Part shown: one piece after another, positions 1 through 7,573 of the stretch
How the letters are laid out: every line of letters begins with the position of its first letter
Position numbering within the stretch: position 1 is the first letter of the stretch
From: Acidobacteriota bacterium
GTDB lineage: Bacteria; Acidobacteriota; Terriglobia; Terriglobales; SCQP01
Length of the DNA stretch: 12,029 bases
Reading direction: 5' to 3'
Assembly: GCA_021818645.1 (NCBI GenBank)
Contig: JAKATS010000263.1
Location: 1 to 12,029 of the forward strand
Notes under the pieces: generated by a model
What the model saw: the letters and a program-made list of their open reading frames with translations, nothing else
Databases searched by the model: none
What the model was told of the DNA's origin: nothing
Translations under genes and position numbers: made by a program

Positions 1-873
1 ATGCAGTATTCGCCGCGCAATGCCCTGCCGGCGCTCTCGGTGGTGGATGGCGGCATGCTGGAACTGGTGCGGGAAGCCGGCGTGGAAGTCATCAGCTCGG
101 CGGATCTGGTGGCGGAACTGGAGGCGGTGTGGACGCCCGCGCAACTGGAATCACACCGCCAGGCGGGCAAAGTGATTGACCGGGTGATCGCGACCGCCTT
201 CCGCCGCATCCGCCAGCAGCTTGACGCAGAGAAAAAACTCAGCGAATACGACCTGCAACAGTGGATCATCGGGCGCATGGCGGCTGAGGGGGTCACGACG
301 GAAGAACCGCCGATCGTGGCTGTCAATGCACATGCCGGCGATCCGCATTATGAGCCGGCGGCCACCGGCTCGGCATTGATTCAGAACGGCGATCTGGTGT
401 TGCTCGATGTCTGGGGCCAATGCCAGAATCCGCAAGCGGTCTATTACGACGTGACCTGGGTCGGCATTGCCGCGCCGCGGCCCCTGCTCAAGATTGCGCG
501 CGCGTTCCATCATGTTCGCGCGGCACGCGATGCGGCCTTTGCCTTGATTCAGGGCCGCATGCGGGCGGGCGAGGCGGTGCAGGGATGGGAAGCCGACCGG
601 GCGGCGCGGCAGGTGATGGAAAAGGCCGATGTGGCCGGGCATTTCACCCATCGCACCGGGCATTCCATCGGCACTTCCGTGCATGGCTTTGGGCCCAATC
701 TCGACAGCCTGGAAACCCATGACATTCGCCGGCTGCGCCCAGGACATGGTTTTTCAATCGAGCCGGGGTTGTATTACGCCGGCTTTGGCATCCGGCTCGA
801 GATCAATGTTTTTTTGCACGAGCGGGAAGCAGAAATTACCGGGCCCATTCAGAACGAATTGATTACAATATAG
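1..873 (+). CDS. M24 family metallopeptidase (Xaa-Pro aminopeptidase/dipeptidase-like), 5' partial
   Basis: This is the catalytic half of a 'pita-bread' dimetal peptidase that removes N-terminal residues, typically next to proline. In the 290 visible residues the expected five metal ligands are all present: D136 (LLDVWG), D150 (YYDVTW), H221 (TGHSIG), E254 (SIEPGL) and E267 (RLEINV). A substrate-side HAGDPH motif lies at 111-116 and a further His at 228. The ATG at base 1 is probably not the true start. The first ~45 residues (YSPRNALP..., then GVEVISSADLV) resemble the end of a creatinase-type N-terminal domain, so roughly 100 residues should lie upstream of the window. The stop is TAG at 871-873. 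The next gene on the same strand starts 44 bases later. The catalytic core looks intact. The exact substrate (aminopeptidase or dipeptidase) cannot be read from the sequence. Confidence 0.87.
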   Translation: MQYSPRNALPALSVVDGGMLELVREAGVEVISSADLVAELEAVWTPAQLESHRQAGKVIDRVIATAFRRIRQQLDAEKKLSEYDLQQWIIGRMAAEGVTTEEPPIVAVNAHAGDPHYEPAATGSALIQNGDLVLLDVWGQCQNPQAVYYDVTWVGIAAPRPLLKIARAFHHVRAARDAAFALIQGRMRAGEAVQGWEADRAARQVMEKADVAGHFTHRTGHSIGTSVHGFGPNLDSLETHDIRRLRPGHGFSIEPGLYYAGFGIRLEINVFLHEREAEITGPIQNELITI

Positions 874-917
874 TTTTTGAGCGGAAATCCGTCCGGCGGC
901 ATTTTATTTCCAATCCC

Positions 918-1337
918 ATGTCCACCCGCAATGATTCCACCGCCCTGGCGGCGGCCGCAGCGAGCGCCACGCGGCGCGCCAACCTGATCGCCATCCTGAG
1001 CTGGTTGGCGCCCGGGGCAGGCTATTTCTGGCTGAAAAAATGGACCCGCGGCGCGCTGATTGCCACGGCGGTCATCGGCATGTTTCTGCTGGGGCTGGGG
1101 ATGCAGGGGCAGATTTATCAGTTTTCACAATTAGGCGACCTGCTGAGCATCCTGGGCTGGATCGGAGATGTCTGTGGGGGTGGAATGTACTTTGTGACGC
1201 AACTACTGGGCGCGGGCGCGGGCAACGCCTATACAGTCTGGGGCAACTATGGCACGACATTTCTGATCAGCGCCGGGCTGCTCAATCTGCTGGCCGCAAC
1301 CGATGTGCGAGATATCGCGCTGGGGCGGAAAAAGTAA
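918..1337 (+). CDS. Small multi-pass membrane protein of unknown function (139 aa)
   Basis: I cannot assign a function. The protein begins with a polar, Ala-rich stretch (1-20). Hydrophobic segments follow at about 22-38, 45-62, 75-98 and 113-128, and it ends with a basic GRKK tail. Residues 31-45 contain a PGAGYFWLKKWTRG motif between the first two hydrophobic segments, like the Pro-Gly turn seen in TM2-type and related small membrane proteins. It may belong to one of the acidobacterial DUF families (DUF6677 comes to mind), but I am not certain of that. The ATG at 918 is the first Met after the M24 stop; no good Shine-Dalgarno precedes it. It is followed after 13 bases by another small membrane protein on the same strand, so the two are likely co-expressed with the peptidase gene. 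Confidence 0.72.
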   Translation: MSTRNDSTALAAAAASATRRANLIAILSWLAPGAGYFWLKKWTRGALIATAVIGMFLLGLGMQGQIYQFSQLGDLLSILGWIGDVCGGGMYFVTQLLGAGAGNAYTVWGNYGTTFLISAGLLNLLAATDVRDIALGRKK

Positions 1338-1350
1338 CCGCCGCAACCTC

Positions 1351-1563
1351 ATGACATACGCATTTTTTATCTGGCTGATGGCGCTGAAATTTTCCCACTT
1401 CACCACGGTGATTTTATTCGCGCTTTGCGCTTCGGTGGTTTTCGCCATCACCCTGCGCGAAGAACCGCGCGAACAGATCAAATACGGCGCTTTCTGCTTT
1501 GCCAGCTTTCTGGGCGCGACCATCGTGGCCGGCTGGGTTATGTATTGGATCAATCCGCGATAG
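1351..1563 (+). CDS. Very small two-helix membrane protein, unknown function (70 aa)
   Basis: This 70-residue protein has two hydrophobic segments, at about 4-33 and 47-66, joined by a charged loop (LREEPREQIKYG, 35-46). It resembles small inner-membrane proteins that work as accessory subunits, but I do not recognise the family. The frame stays open upstream to an ATG at 1303. I chose the ATG at 1351 because it begins directly with the hydrophobic segment and does not overlap the preceding gene, which ends at 1337. No strong ribosome site is visible for either start. The stop TAG (1561-1563) lies 6 bases from the stop of the convergent tal-pgi gene. Its hydrophobic pattern and position after another membrane protein gene support a real gene. 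Confidence 0.6.
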   Translation: MTYAFFIWLMALKFSHFTTVILFALCASVVFAITLREEPREQIKYGAFCFASFLGATIVAGWVMYWINPR

Positions 1564-1569
1564 CGGCGG

Positions 1570-4470
1570 TTATTTCACGCCCACCGGCTGGCGCTCTCCC
1601 AGCACCGATTCGGTCAGCTCCAGCAAGCGCGCCAGGCCAGCATGCAGATTAGCGCCCAGATCCAAGCGCAGCACCCGGCGCTGATGCGCGGTCAACGACT
1701 GAAAATCGCCGATGGCCTGCGCCTGAAAGAGAGTGGCGAAATCATATTGCTGGCCGGGAATGGCCACCGGACCGGCCGAGATAGCGGCGCTGGTGGAAGT
1801 AAGCTGCAGAAATACACCGGTATTGGGACCGCCTTTGTGCAACTGGCCGGTGGAATGCAGAAAGCGCGGGCCAAAGCCGAGTGTGGTCGCGGTTTTCAAC
1901 CGGTTGCGCAGCAGCACCCGTAAATCGCGCAACTGAGCCTGCAGGCGCGGGCTGGACTCGGCATACACCATTAAAGCGACATAATCGCCCGGGCGCACCG
2001 ATTCGAGCAGTCTGGCCAGGGCCGCCGCCACCGAAGCGGCCGGCTGGGCGGCGTAGGCGGCCAGGGCCGATGGGGCCATGCCTTTTTCCTGGTCGCGCGC
2101 TACGGGCGCGGCCTCCAGGCCGGCCTGACGGGCGCCCAATTTCAGAAAATCCTGCAGCACGCGGCTGGTATTGTCTTTACTCTCCTGCACATTCGGTTCA
2201 TCGAAGGGGTTGATGCCCAGCACGGCTCCGGTCATGGCCGTGGCGAATTCCCAGCGATAAAATTCCGCGCCCAGATCGTAGGCATCGTTCAGCGCCAGGG
2301 AGACGACCGGCGCGCCCGCCTTGAGCTGAGCGGCGGCCCACTCATCACCGGCGCCGGGCACGGCTTCGGAAGCCAGGCGCAGGCGAATGAAGACACGGTC
2401 GGAACCATAATCAGAAACCGAACCGGCCGGCTCGCCATCCACGGGAACCAGGCCTTTGCCCGATTTGCCGGTGCTTTCCGCAAGCAACTGCTCAGCCCAG
2501 GAACCAAAGCTGGCCAATGCGGGGCTGGCCAGCAAGGTGACTTTATCGCGGCCGGACGCGGCCCAGCCGCCGAGAAACGCCCCCAACTGCGCGCCGGGGT
2601 TCTGCTGGAGTTCCGCTTGCGCGCCGCAGGCATTTTGCATGACTTCGGCGCGGTTGAGCAGTTGTTGCAAATCAATGCCCAGCCAGGCGGCGGGAACCAG
2701 GCCGAAGAGCGAAAGCGCGGAGTAGCGGCCGCCGATGTCGGGGGGATTGGTGAAGACATGGCGAAAACCATGCTCGCCGGCCAATTTTTCGAGACTGGTG
2801 CCCGGATCGGTGATGGCGGCAAAATAATAGCCCGGCTTTTGTCCCGCTTTTACGGCCGCGCCGACGCGGCCCCAGAAATAGGCGAACAGGCTATTGGGCT
2901 CGATGGTGCCCCCGCTCTTACTGGAAACGATGAAAAGGGTGGAAGATAAATCGAGCCGGGCGGCCAGGTGCGCGATCGCGGCCGGATTGGTGGTATCGAG
3001 CACATGCAGAGTCAGGCCGGACGCAAGGCCGGCGGCGGCAAAGACTTCGCGATAGACTTCGGGCGCCAGACTGCTGCCGCCCATGCCCAGCAGCACCGCA
3101 GCGCGCAGGCCATCCTGCTTGCAGCCGGCGATAAATGCCTGAATTTCCGGCAAGCGCGGCCGCATGGTGCCAGCCAGCTCGAGCCAGCCCAGGCGGTTAC
3201 GGATTCGACCGCCGACTTCGGCATCGGAACTCCAGAGTGCCGCGTCCCGGGCCCAGATGCGGCGCGCCGCCTGGGATTCTTCCAGTAGGCTGAGCGCATT
3301 TTCCCATGGTTTCTGGTTTTGCGCCGCGAGCGATTGTGCCGGCAGACATTCATCCTTGAGCTGGGCGATTTTGCCCCGCAAGGTTTCCAACAACTCGTTA
3401 TACGAAGCGGTAAACAGGTCCACGCCTTCATCCTGCAAGCCACGCAGTTCAGCTTCAAAATCTATGCCGGCCTGGGCGAGACCGGCGAGCACCGGTCCGG
3501 CCTGGGCGAGGGTGGGGCGCAGGTTGTCGCCGGGATGGCCGTGATCACGGAATGCGGCCACGGTGACATCGGGCATGGTATCCACGGTATCGGGCGCGAC
3601 CAGGGCGTCGGCATAGACGGTATCGGGGTACTTGGGATTTTTGGTGCTGGTGGAGGCCCACAACAGCCGCTGCGGACGCGCTCCGGCGGCGGCCAGCCGC
3701 TGCCAGCGCGGCGAGGCGGTCACTTCGAGAAAGTGCTGATACATGCGCTGCGAGTTGGCGATGCCGGCTTTGCCTTCGAGCTTTTCAAAAGCAGCCGCGC
3801 GGCTGGGATTCTGCCGGGCCAGCTCGGCCAGTTTGCGGTCAATGCGCGTATCTACCCGGCTGACAAACAGGCTGGCCACCGACGCCAGGCGCTGAATGGG
3901 CTGGCCTTGCGCCAGACGCGTCTCCAGCGCGGTCAGATAAGCCTCCAGAACCGCCTGATAGGCGGCGAAGTCGAACATGAGGGTAATGTTGATGTTGATG
4001 CCTTCGGTCAGCAATTGCCGAATGGCGGGAATGCACTCCGGCGTGGAGGGCACTTTGACCATGACATTGGGCCGGTTGAGCCGGCGCCACATTTCCCGCG
4101 CCTGCGCCACCGTGGCCGCGGCATCGCGGGCGAGATCGGGAAAAACCTCGATGCTGCAAAAGCCATCACGGCCCTGGCTGGCGTCGTAGACGGGTCGGAA
4201 CAGATCACAGGCCGCGCCAATATCTTCGATTTCGAGCTCAAGAAACACCTGTCCCGGAGTCTCGTTCAGGTGACGGCGAAGGGAGGCATCATAATCGGCG
4301 CTGCCGGAAATGGCTTTGGCAAAGATGGTTGGGTTGGAAGTCAGCCCGCGCAGGCCATCTTCCTCAATCATGCGCTTGAGTTCGCCGCCGGTGATCAGAG
4401 AACGGCGGATATTGTCGTACCAGAAGCTTTGGCCAAAGTCGAGCAGCTGACGCAAAGGATTTTGTGCCAT
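1570..4470 (-). CDS. tal-pgi: Bifunctional transaldolase / glucose-6-phosphate isomerase fusion (966 aa)
   Basis: This single protein carries two sugar-phosphate enzymes. Residues ~1-370 are transaldolase, which moves a dihydroxyacetone unit between sedoheptulose-7-P/glyceraldehyde-3-P and erythrose-4-P/fructose-6-P. Its signatures are LTSNPTIF (43-50), the Schiff-base lysine K139 in VMVKVPST, and WASTSTKNP (271-279). Residues ~385-966 are a phosphoglucose isomerase: LGMGGSSL (461-468), phosphate-site SSKSGGTIEP (516-525), GGRYSALS (580-587), the likely catalytic Glu E665 in ESTGKSGKG, and NPFDEPNVQESK (754-765) ending in the likely catalytic K765. Both active sites look intact. Fructose-6-P is the product of one half and substrate of the other. 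The fused architecture is known from several bacterial groups. The ATG start is supported by a GAGGT ribosome site. It is the last minus-strand gene in the window, 137 bases after rpiB. Confidence 0.95.
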   Translation of the reverse strand: MAQNPLRQLLDFGQSFWYDNIRRSLITGGELKRMIEEDGLRGLTSNPTIFAKAISGSADYDASLRRHLNETPGQVFLELEIEDIGAACDLFRPVYDASQGRDGFCSIEVFPDLARDAAATVAQAREMWRRLNRPNVMVKVPSTPECIPAIRQLLTEGININITLMFDFAAYQAVLEAYLTALETRLAQGQPIQRLASVASLFVSRVDTRIDRKLAELARQNPSRAAAFEKLEGKAGIANSQRMYQHFLEVTASPRWQRLAAAGARPQRLLWASTSTKNPKYPDTVYADALVAPDTVDTMPDVTVAAFRDHGHPGDNLRPTLAQAGPVLAGLAQAGIDFEAELRGLQDEGVDLFTASYNELLETLRGKIAQLKDECLPAQSLAAQNQKPWENALSLLEESQAARRIWARDAALWSSDAEVGGRIRNRLGWLELAGTMRPRLPEIQAFIAGCKQDGLRAAVLLGMGGSSLAPEVYREVFAAAGLASGLTLHVLDTTNPAAIAHLAARLDLSSTLFIVSSKSGGTIEPNSLFAYFWGRVGAAVKAGQKPGYYFAAITDPGTSLEKLAGEHGFRHVFTNPPDIGGRYSALSLFGLVPAAWLGIDLQQLLNRAEVMQNACGAQAELQQNPGAQLGAFLGGWAASGRDKVTLLASPALASFGSWAEQLLAESTGKSGKGLVPVDGEPAGSVSDYGSDRVFIRLRLASEAVPGAGDEWAAAQLKAGAPVVSLALNDAYDLGAEFYRWEFATAMTGAVLGINPFDEPNVQESKDNTSRVLQDFLKLGARQAGLEAAPVARDQEKGMAPSALAAYAAQPAASVAAALARLLESVRPGDYVALMVYAESSPRLQAQLRDLRVLLRNRLKTATTLGFGPRFLHSTGQLHKGGPNTGVFLQLTSTSAAISAGPVAIPGQQYDFATLFQAQAIGDFQSLTAHQRRVLRLDLGANLHAGLARLLELTESVLGERQPVGVK

Positions 4471-4607
4471 GGGAACTTACCTCACACCTTCTATTTTTGC
4501 ATTAAATCGAGAGGACATCACCGGCTCAGCGAGAGATGCGAGTTAGCGCAAGCACCGGAGACTCGGGCGCAGGGTGCGATACAAACAGCCAGATTGACAG
4601 GACCCAT
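4471..4607. other. 137-base intergenic gap between rpiB and tal-pgi
   Basis: This gap lies between the rpiB stop and the tal-pgi start. It holds the tal-pgi ribosome site and an AT-richer stretch at about 4490-4510 that contains TTTAAT on the minus strand, which could be part of a -10 box. No matching -35 box is seen at 17 bases, so no promoter can be called. A 5-base inverted repeat (GCACC/GGTGC, 4552-4577) has a 16-base loop and no T-run. The gap may hold an internal promoter, but the sequence does not establish it. Confidence 0.4.
4479..4483 (-). promoter_or_regulatory. Ribosome binding site of tal-pgi
   Basis: GAGGT on the minus strand lies 9 bases before the ATG at 4470-4468. It supports this start and suggests that tal-pgi is translated independently, unlike the overlapping genes before it. 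Confidence 0.6.
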
Positions 4608-5063
4608 TCAGGAGCAGGAAAACCGGCGCTCGATGGCGAGGATTTTTCCCACCCGACGGCGGTGCCGCTCCAGGCCGGAAAACCTGGCCTGCAGCCAGAC
4701 GCGCAGAATTTCCGCGGCCAGTTCGGGACCGATGACGCGGGCGCCGAGGCAGAGCACGTTGCAGTCATCATCTTCCCTGCCCTGATGGGCGCTGAAAGTG
4801 TCGTGACACAAGCCGGCGCGGATGCCGGGAATTTTGTTGGCGGCGACGGTGGCGCCCACGCCGCTGCCGCAGATCAGCACGCCGGCTTCCGCGCGTCCAT
4901 CGAGGATAGCCTGGCCGAGGGCGAGGGCATAGTCGGGGTAATCCACCGGCGCTTCGGAATCGGTGCCCAGATCGAGCACCTCGGCGTGCTGCGCGGCCAA
5001 CTCGGCCAGCAGGCGCGCCTTCAGAGGAAAGCCGCCGTGGTCGCAAGCAATGGCAATTTTCAT
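4608..5063 (-). CDS. rpiB: Ribose-5-phosphate isomerase B (RpiB/LacAB family), 151 aa
   Basis: It interconverts ribulose-5-P and ribose-5-P in the non-oxidative pentose phosphate pathway, in the cytoplasm. The family pattern is clear: N-terminal CDHGG (7-11), YPDYA (42-46), the catalytic Cys C65 in LICGSGVG (63-70), AANK (74-77), NVLCLGARV (102-110), and a C-terminal RFSGLERHRRRV region. The length is normal. The segment that in E. coli RpiB reads RQHNDTN, with the ring-opening His99, here reads REDDDCN, so Asp98 takes the place of that His. The ATG overlaps the stop of the upstream glycosylase gene as ATGA (5063-5060), which suggests translational coupling. It lies next to tal-pgi, another non-oxidative pentose phosphate enzyme. 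A LacA/LacB-type isomerase is a less likely alternative. Confidence 0.92.
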   Translation of the reverse strand: MKIAIACDHGGFPLKARLLAELAAQHAEVLDLGTDSEAPVDYPDYALALGQAILDGRAEAGVLICGSGVGATVAANKIPGIRAGLCHDTFSAHQGREDDDCNVLCLGARVIGPELAAEILRVWLQARFSGLERHRRRVGKILAIERRFSCS

Positions 5064-5971
5064 AATGAATTTGGCTTGATCGCCAGTTTCAGGTCATGCA
5101 TGGCGATCTGCAAGTCTTTCCACGCTTCTTTTTTCTGGCGCGGATCGCGCAGCAGGTAGGCGGGGTGATAGGTGACCAGAACGCGGGCCGGCCAGCCGGA
5201 AATCGCCAGCGCATGGATGCGGCCGCGGAGGGCATTGAGCGGGCCACGGCCGGGCTGGGTACCCAGCAGAGCATGCGCCGCGGTCGCCCCCAGGGCGATG
5301 ATCAGTTCGGGCGCGAGAGCGCGCAATTGCCGGTGAAGAAACGGCAGGCAGGCGGCGATTTCGTCGGCTTCGGGGGTGCGATTATCGGGCGGGCGGCATT
5401 TGACCACGTTGCAGATGTAAACCTGGGAACGGGCCAGACCCATGCCTTTTTCGATCATGTCCGTCAGCAATTGGCCGGCGCGGCCGACAAAAGGCAAACC
5501 CTGCTGGTCTTCATCGGCGCCCGGGCCTTCACCGACGAAGACCAGACGGGGCTGGGCATGGCCGTCGCCAAATACGATGCTGTGACGGCCGAGCGCATGC
5601 AGCTTGCAGCGGGTACACTCCCCCAGCTCGGAGCGGATGGCAGAAAGCGATTCCGCTACCGGACGGCTGACTTGATCGTTCGTTTTCGGCATGGCGGGGA
5701 TGGAAAAGGAAAACGCATCCGCGGCGGCCCCTCCGGCCGAAGCAGCCACGGTGCGCCGCGCAGCCGGCGCAATGGGCGGTGAAGCCGAACGGGAGCCGGG
5801 CGCAGGCGAAGCCGGAGGTGAGGCCGAACGGGCGGCAGCGGGCGCGGACTCCACGGCCGCCGCAGGGTTTGCGGGAGCGAAAAGGCGCGGGTCGAGGGTG
5901 GTGGATTCCAACCCCAGATCGCGGACAAAGCGCAGGTATTCGGCCAGAGACTGACGGATTTCAGTTTTCAT
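5060..5971 (-). CDS. Family-4 (UDGa-type) iron-sulfur uracil-DNA glycosylase, 303 aa
   Basis: It removes uracil from DNA, from cytosine deamination or dUMP misincorporation, to start base excision repair. The catalytic domain (~105-303) has four cysteines placed as in [4Fe-4S] family-4 enzymes: C119 and C122 (ECTRC), C192 (VVKC) and C208 (AAC). It also has motif GEGPGADEDQQG (147-158), PFVGRAGQLL (160-169), KCRPPDNRTP (191-200) and the HPAYLLR motif (269-275). Residues ~35-95 are an Ala/Pro/Ser-rich linker, probably disordered, after a short N-terminal segment predicted to be helical (MKTEIRQSLAEYLRFVRDLG). The frame is open further upstream, but the ATG at 5971 overlaps the coaBC stop as ATGA and begins a normal-looking sequence, so I use it. 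The 3' end overlaps the rpiB start in the same way. Older annotations call such proteins phage SPO1 DNA polymerase-related. Confidence 0.92.
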   Translation of the reverse strand: MKTEIRQSLAEYLRFVRDLGLESTTLDPRLFAPANPAAAVESAPAAARSASPPASPAPGSRSASPPIAPAARRTVAASAGGAAADAFSFSIPAMPKTNDQVSRPVAESLSAIRSELGECTRCKLHALGRHSIVFGDGHAQPRLVFVGEGPGADEDQQGLPFVGRAGQLLTDMIEKGMGLARSQVYICNVVKCRPPDNRTPEADEIAACLPFLHRQLRALAPELIIALGATAAHALLGTQPGRGPLNALRGRIHALAISGWPARVLVTYHPAYLLRDPRQKKEAWKDLQIAMHDLKLAIKPNSL

Positions 5972-7275
5972 GCCGGGACCCGCCGGGGTTCGGTTCGCGC
6001 CGGATCTGCCGATTTTTTCAGTTCCAGGGCCAGATCCAGAATATGGTCCGCCAGTTCGCGTTTGGCGGCGCGGGGCAGATGCTGGCTCCGCTCCGGAGTT
6101 AGCCACACGGCCTGATTGTAATCGCTCTCAAGCCCGGCATCGGAGCGGCTGATGTCATTGAAGACGATGGCATCGGCATGTTTGGCCAGCAATTTGGCGC
6201 GGGCACGCTCGAGCGCGGCGGAGTCGGCGCCGGATTCGGCGGCAAAACCAATCAGGAGCTGGCGCTGTTTCCGCAGGCCCAGGCCCGCCAGAATATCGGG
6301 CGTAGGAGTCAGGTCCAGCTGCCAGTCGCCGGAGGGTTTGGGCAGTTTGCCGGCATGCGGCCGGCGCGGCTGAAAATCAGCGACCGCGGCCGCCAGTATG
6401 GCCAGATCACAGGCGGCAAACGCCTGCCGCGCCGCAGCGTCCATTTCACGGGCACTGTGTACGGGAATGAATTCCAACTGGCCGGCGGGAGCCGCGGGCG
6501 CGGGCAGCGCCACCGGACCGCTGATCAGGATCACGCGCGCGCCGCGGGCCAGAGCGGCCGTGGCCAAGGCATACCCCATGCGCCCGCTGGAACGATTGCT
6601 GATGAAGCGCATGGAATCCAGGGCTTCACGGGTGGGACCGGCGGTGATCAGCACGGTCTTACCCGCCCAGTCCCGGCGGGGCGCCAGAACCGCCCGGACG
6701 GCGGCGACGATCGCCTCGAGCGCGGCCAACCGGCCGGCGCCTTCCAGGCCGCAGGCCAGTTCGCCGGATTCCGGCTCGATGACCCGTACCCCGCGGCGGC
6801 GCAGAATTTCCAGATTGTCGCGCGTGGCCGGGTGTTCCCACATGCAGGTATTCATGGCGGGCGCCAGCAGCACCGGCGCCGGCGTGGCCAGATAAACCGC
6901 TCCCAGCAGATCGTCGGCCCGGCCCGCGGCCAGGCGCGCGATGCGATCCGCGGTGGCAGGCGCGATGAGCAGAAGATCGGTATTTTGCGCGAGCTGGATA
7001 TGCTCGATCGAGCTTTCCCAAAGAATATCGGGGTCCGGAGACGCGGAATTTTCCGTCTGAGCGGGGAACAGATCGGTCAGAACTTTAGAGCCGGTCAGCG
7101 AAGCGAGCGTCAGCGGACGGATGAATTCCTGAGCCGCCCGGGTCATCAGCACGCGCGGGCGCGCGCCGGCGGACTGGAGCAGACGCACCAGTTCGGCGGC
7201 TTTATAGGCGGCAATACTGCCGCAAACTCCCAGCAGAATGCGCGGCCCCGCAGGAGATGGGGACGGTGGGTTCAT
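5968..7275 (-). CDS. coaBC: Bifunctional CoaBC: phosphopantothenoylcysteine synthetase / decarboxylase (435 aa)
   Basis: It catalyses two successive steps of coenzyme A synthesis: joining 4'-phosphopantothenate to cysteine using CTP (CoaB), then FMN-dependent decarboxylation to 4'-phosphopantetheine (CoaC). The CoaC domain (~10-195) shows GVCGSIAAYK (16-25), the catalytic His H92 in SIEHIQ, APAMNTCMW (138-146) and the active-site Cys C175 in GELACGLEG. The CoaB domain (~203-425) shows TAGPTREALD (211-220), NRSSGRMGYA (227-236), AAAVADF (295-301) and K310, which aligns with the catalytic lysine of E. coli. The start is uncertain. The frame is open to 7455 but that would overlap rpoZ. The ATG at 7275 gives a typical N-terminus; the ATG at 7305 would add ten unusual residues (MAAESWWPLG). 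Neither has a strong ribosome site. The 3' end overlaps the glycosylase start as ATGA. Confidence 0.94.
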   Translation of the reverse strand: MNPPSPSPAGPRILLGVCGSIAAYKAAELVRLLQSAGARPRVLMTRAAQEFIRPLTLASLTGSKVLTDLFPAQTENSASPDPDILWESSIEHIQLAQNTDLLLIAPATADRIARLAAGRADDLLGAVYLATPAPVLLAPAMNTCMWEHPATRDNLEILRRRGVRVIEPESGELACGLEGAGRLAALEAIVAAVRAVLAPRRDWAGKTVLITAGPTREALDSMRFISNRSSGRMGYALATAALARGARVILISGPVALPAPAAPAGQLEFIPVHSAREMDAAARQAFAACDLAILAAAVADFQPRRPHAGKLPKPSGDWQLDLTPTPDILAGLGLRKQRQLLIGFAAESGADSAALERARAKLLAKHADAIVFNDISRSDAGLESDYNQAVWLTPERSQHLPRAAKRELADHILDLALELKKSADPARTEPRRVPA

Positions 7276-7348
7276 GCCAAGCGGCCACCAGGATTCAGCG
7301 GCCATGATCAAGACCAATCCAGAAGCGGACTCAACTTTTATATCCGGA

Positions 7349-7564
7349 CTAGTCTTTTCCGCCCGGTTTTTCCGCATCGGCGCCGGGGCGGTAATACTCA
7401 ATCGCACCCGCCATGACTTCCTGCTGAGCCACGCGGGTAGGTTTGCGCGAGGCACTGTTCAGCACGGGACGGGCTCCGCCTTGCAGTTTGCGGGCGCGAC
7501 GGGCCACCACATGAACAAATTCATAGCGGCTGGGGATGCTTTCAATGCTTTTGTAGGCTTCCAT
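7349..7564 (-). CDS. rpoZ: RNA polymerase omega subunit (71 aa)
   Basis: Omega helps assemble RNA polymerase by holding the beta' subunit, and in some bacteria forms part of a ppGpp site. The conserved core is visible: SRYEFVHVVARRARKLQ at about 12-28, followed by KPTRVAQQEVMAG (41-53). At 71 residues it is shorter than the 91-residue E. coli protein, mostly at the C-terminus, which is common in this family. The start ATG has a strong ribosome site (AGGAAGG, 9-base spacer). It sits 21 bases after the gmk stop and 73 bases before the chosen coaBC start. The order gmk-rpoZ-coaBC is widespread in bacteria and supports the call despite the short length. Confidence 0.93.
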   Translation of the reverse strand: MEAYKSIESIPSRYEFVHVVARRARKLQGGARPVLNSASRKPTRVAQQEVMAGAIEYYRPGADAEKPGGKD

Positions 7565-7573
7565 GCCAAATAT

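Noticed and set aside
1555..1575. CCGC/GCGG pair with TTATTT as a bidirectional terminator
   Set aside because: A four-base stem is too weak to call; it is mentioned only in the finding on the convergent gap.
4552..4577. GCACC/GGTGC inverted repeat between rpiB and tal-pgi
   Set aside because: Only 5 paired bases, a 16-base loop and no T-run; expected by chance in GC-rich DNA.
4594..4599. Perfect TTGACA on the plus strand
   Set aside because: No -10 box at 16-18 bases downstream and no plus-strand gene follows; the region lies in the rpiB/tal-pgi gap on the wrong strand.
3319..4785. Long plus-strand ORF (488 codons) opposite the transaldolase domain and the rpiB 3' end
   Set aside because: It lies antisense to well-recognised coding sequence, has no family-like motif, and its Gly/Gln/His/Arg-rich composition is what the reverse strand of GC-rich genes gives.
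7337..7342. TATAAA on the minus strand before coaBC, considered as a -10 box
   Set aside because: The bases 17-18 upstream are GC-only with no -35 likeness; one hexamer alone is not enough.
6178..7416. Plus-strand ORF (412 codons) opposite coaBC and rpoZ
   Set aside because: Antisense shadow of intact CoaBC with conserved motifs; the composition is typical of a reverse-strand artefact.
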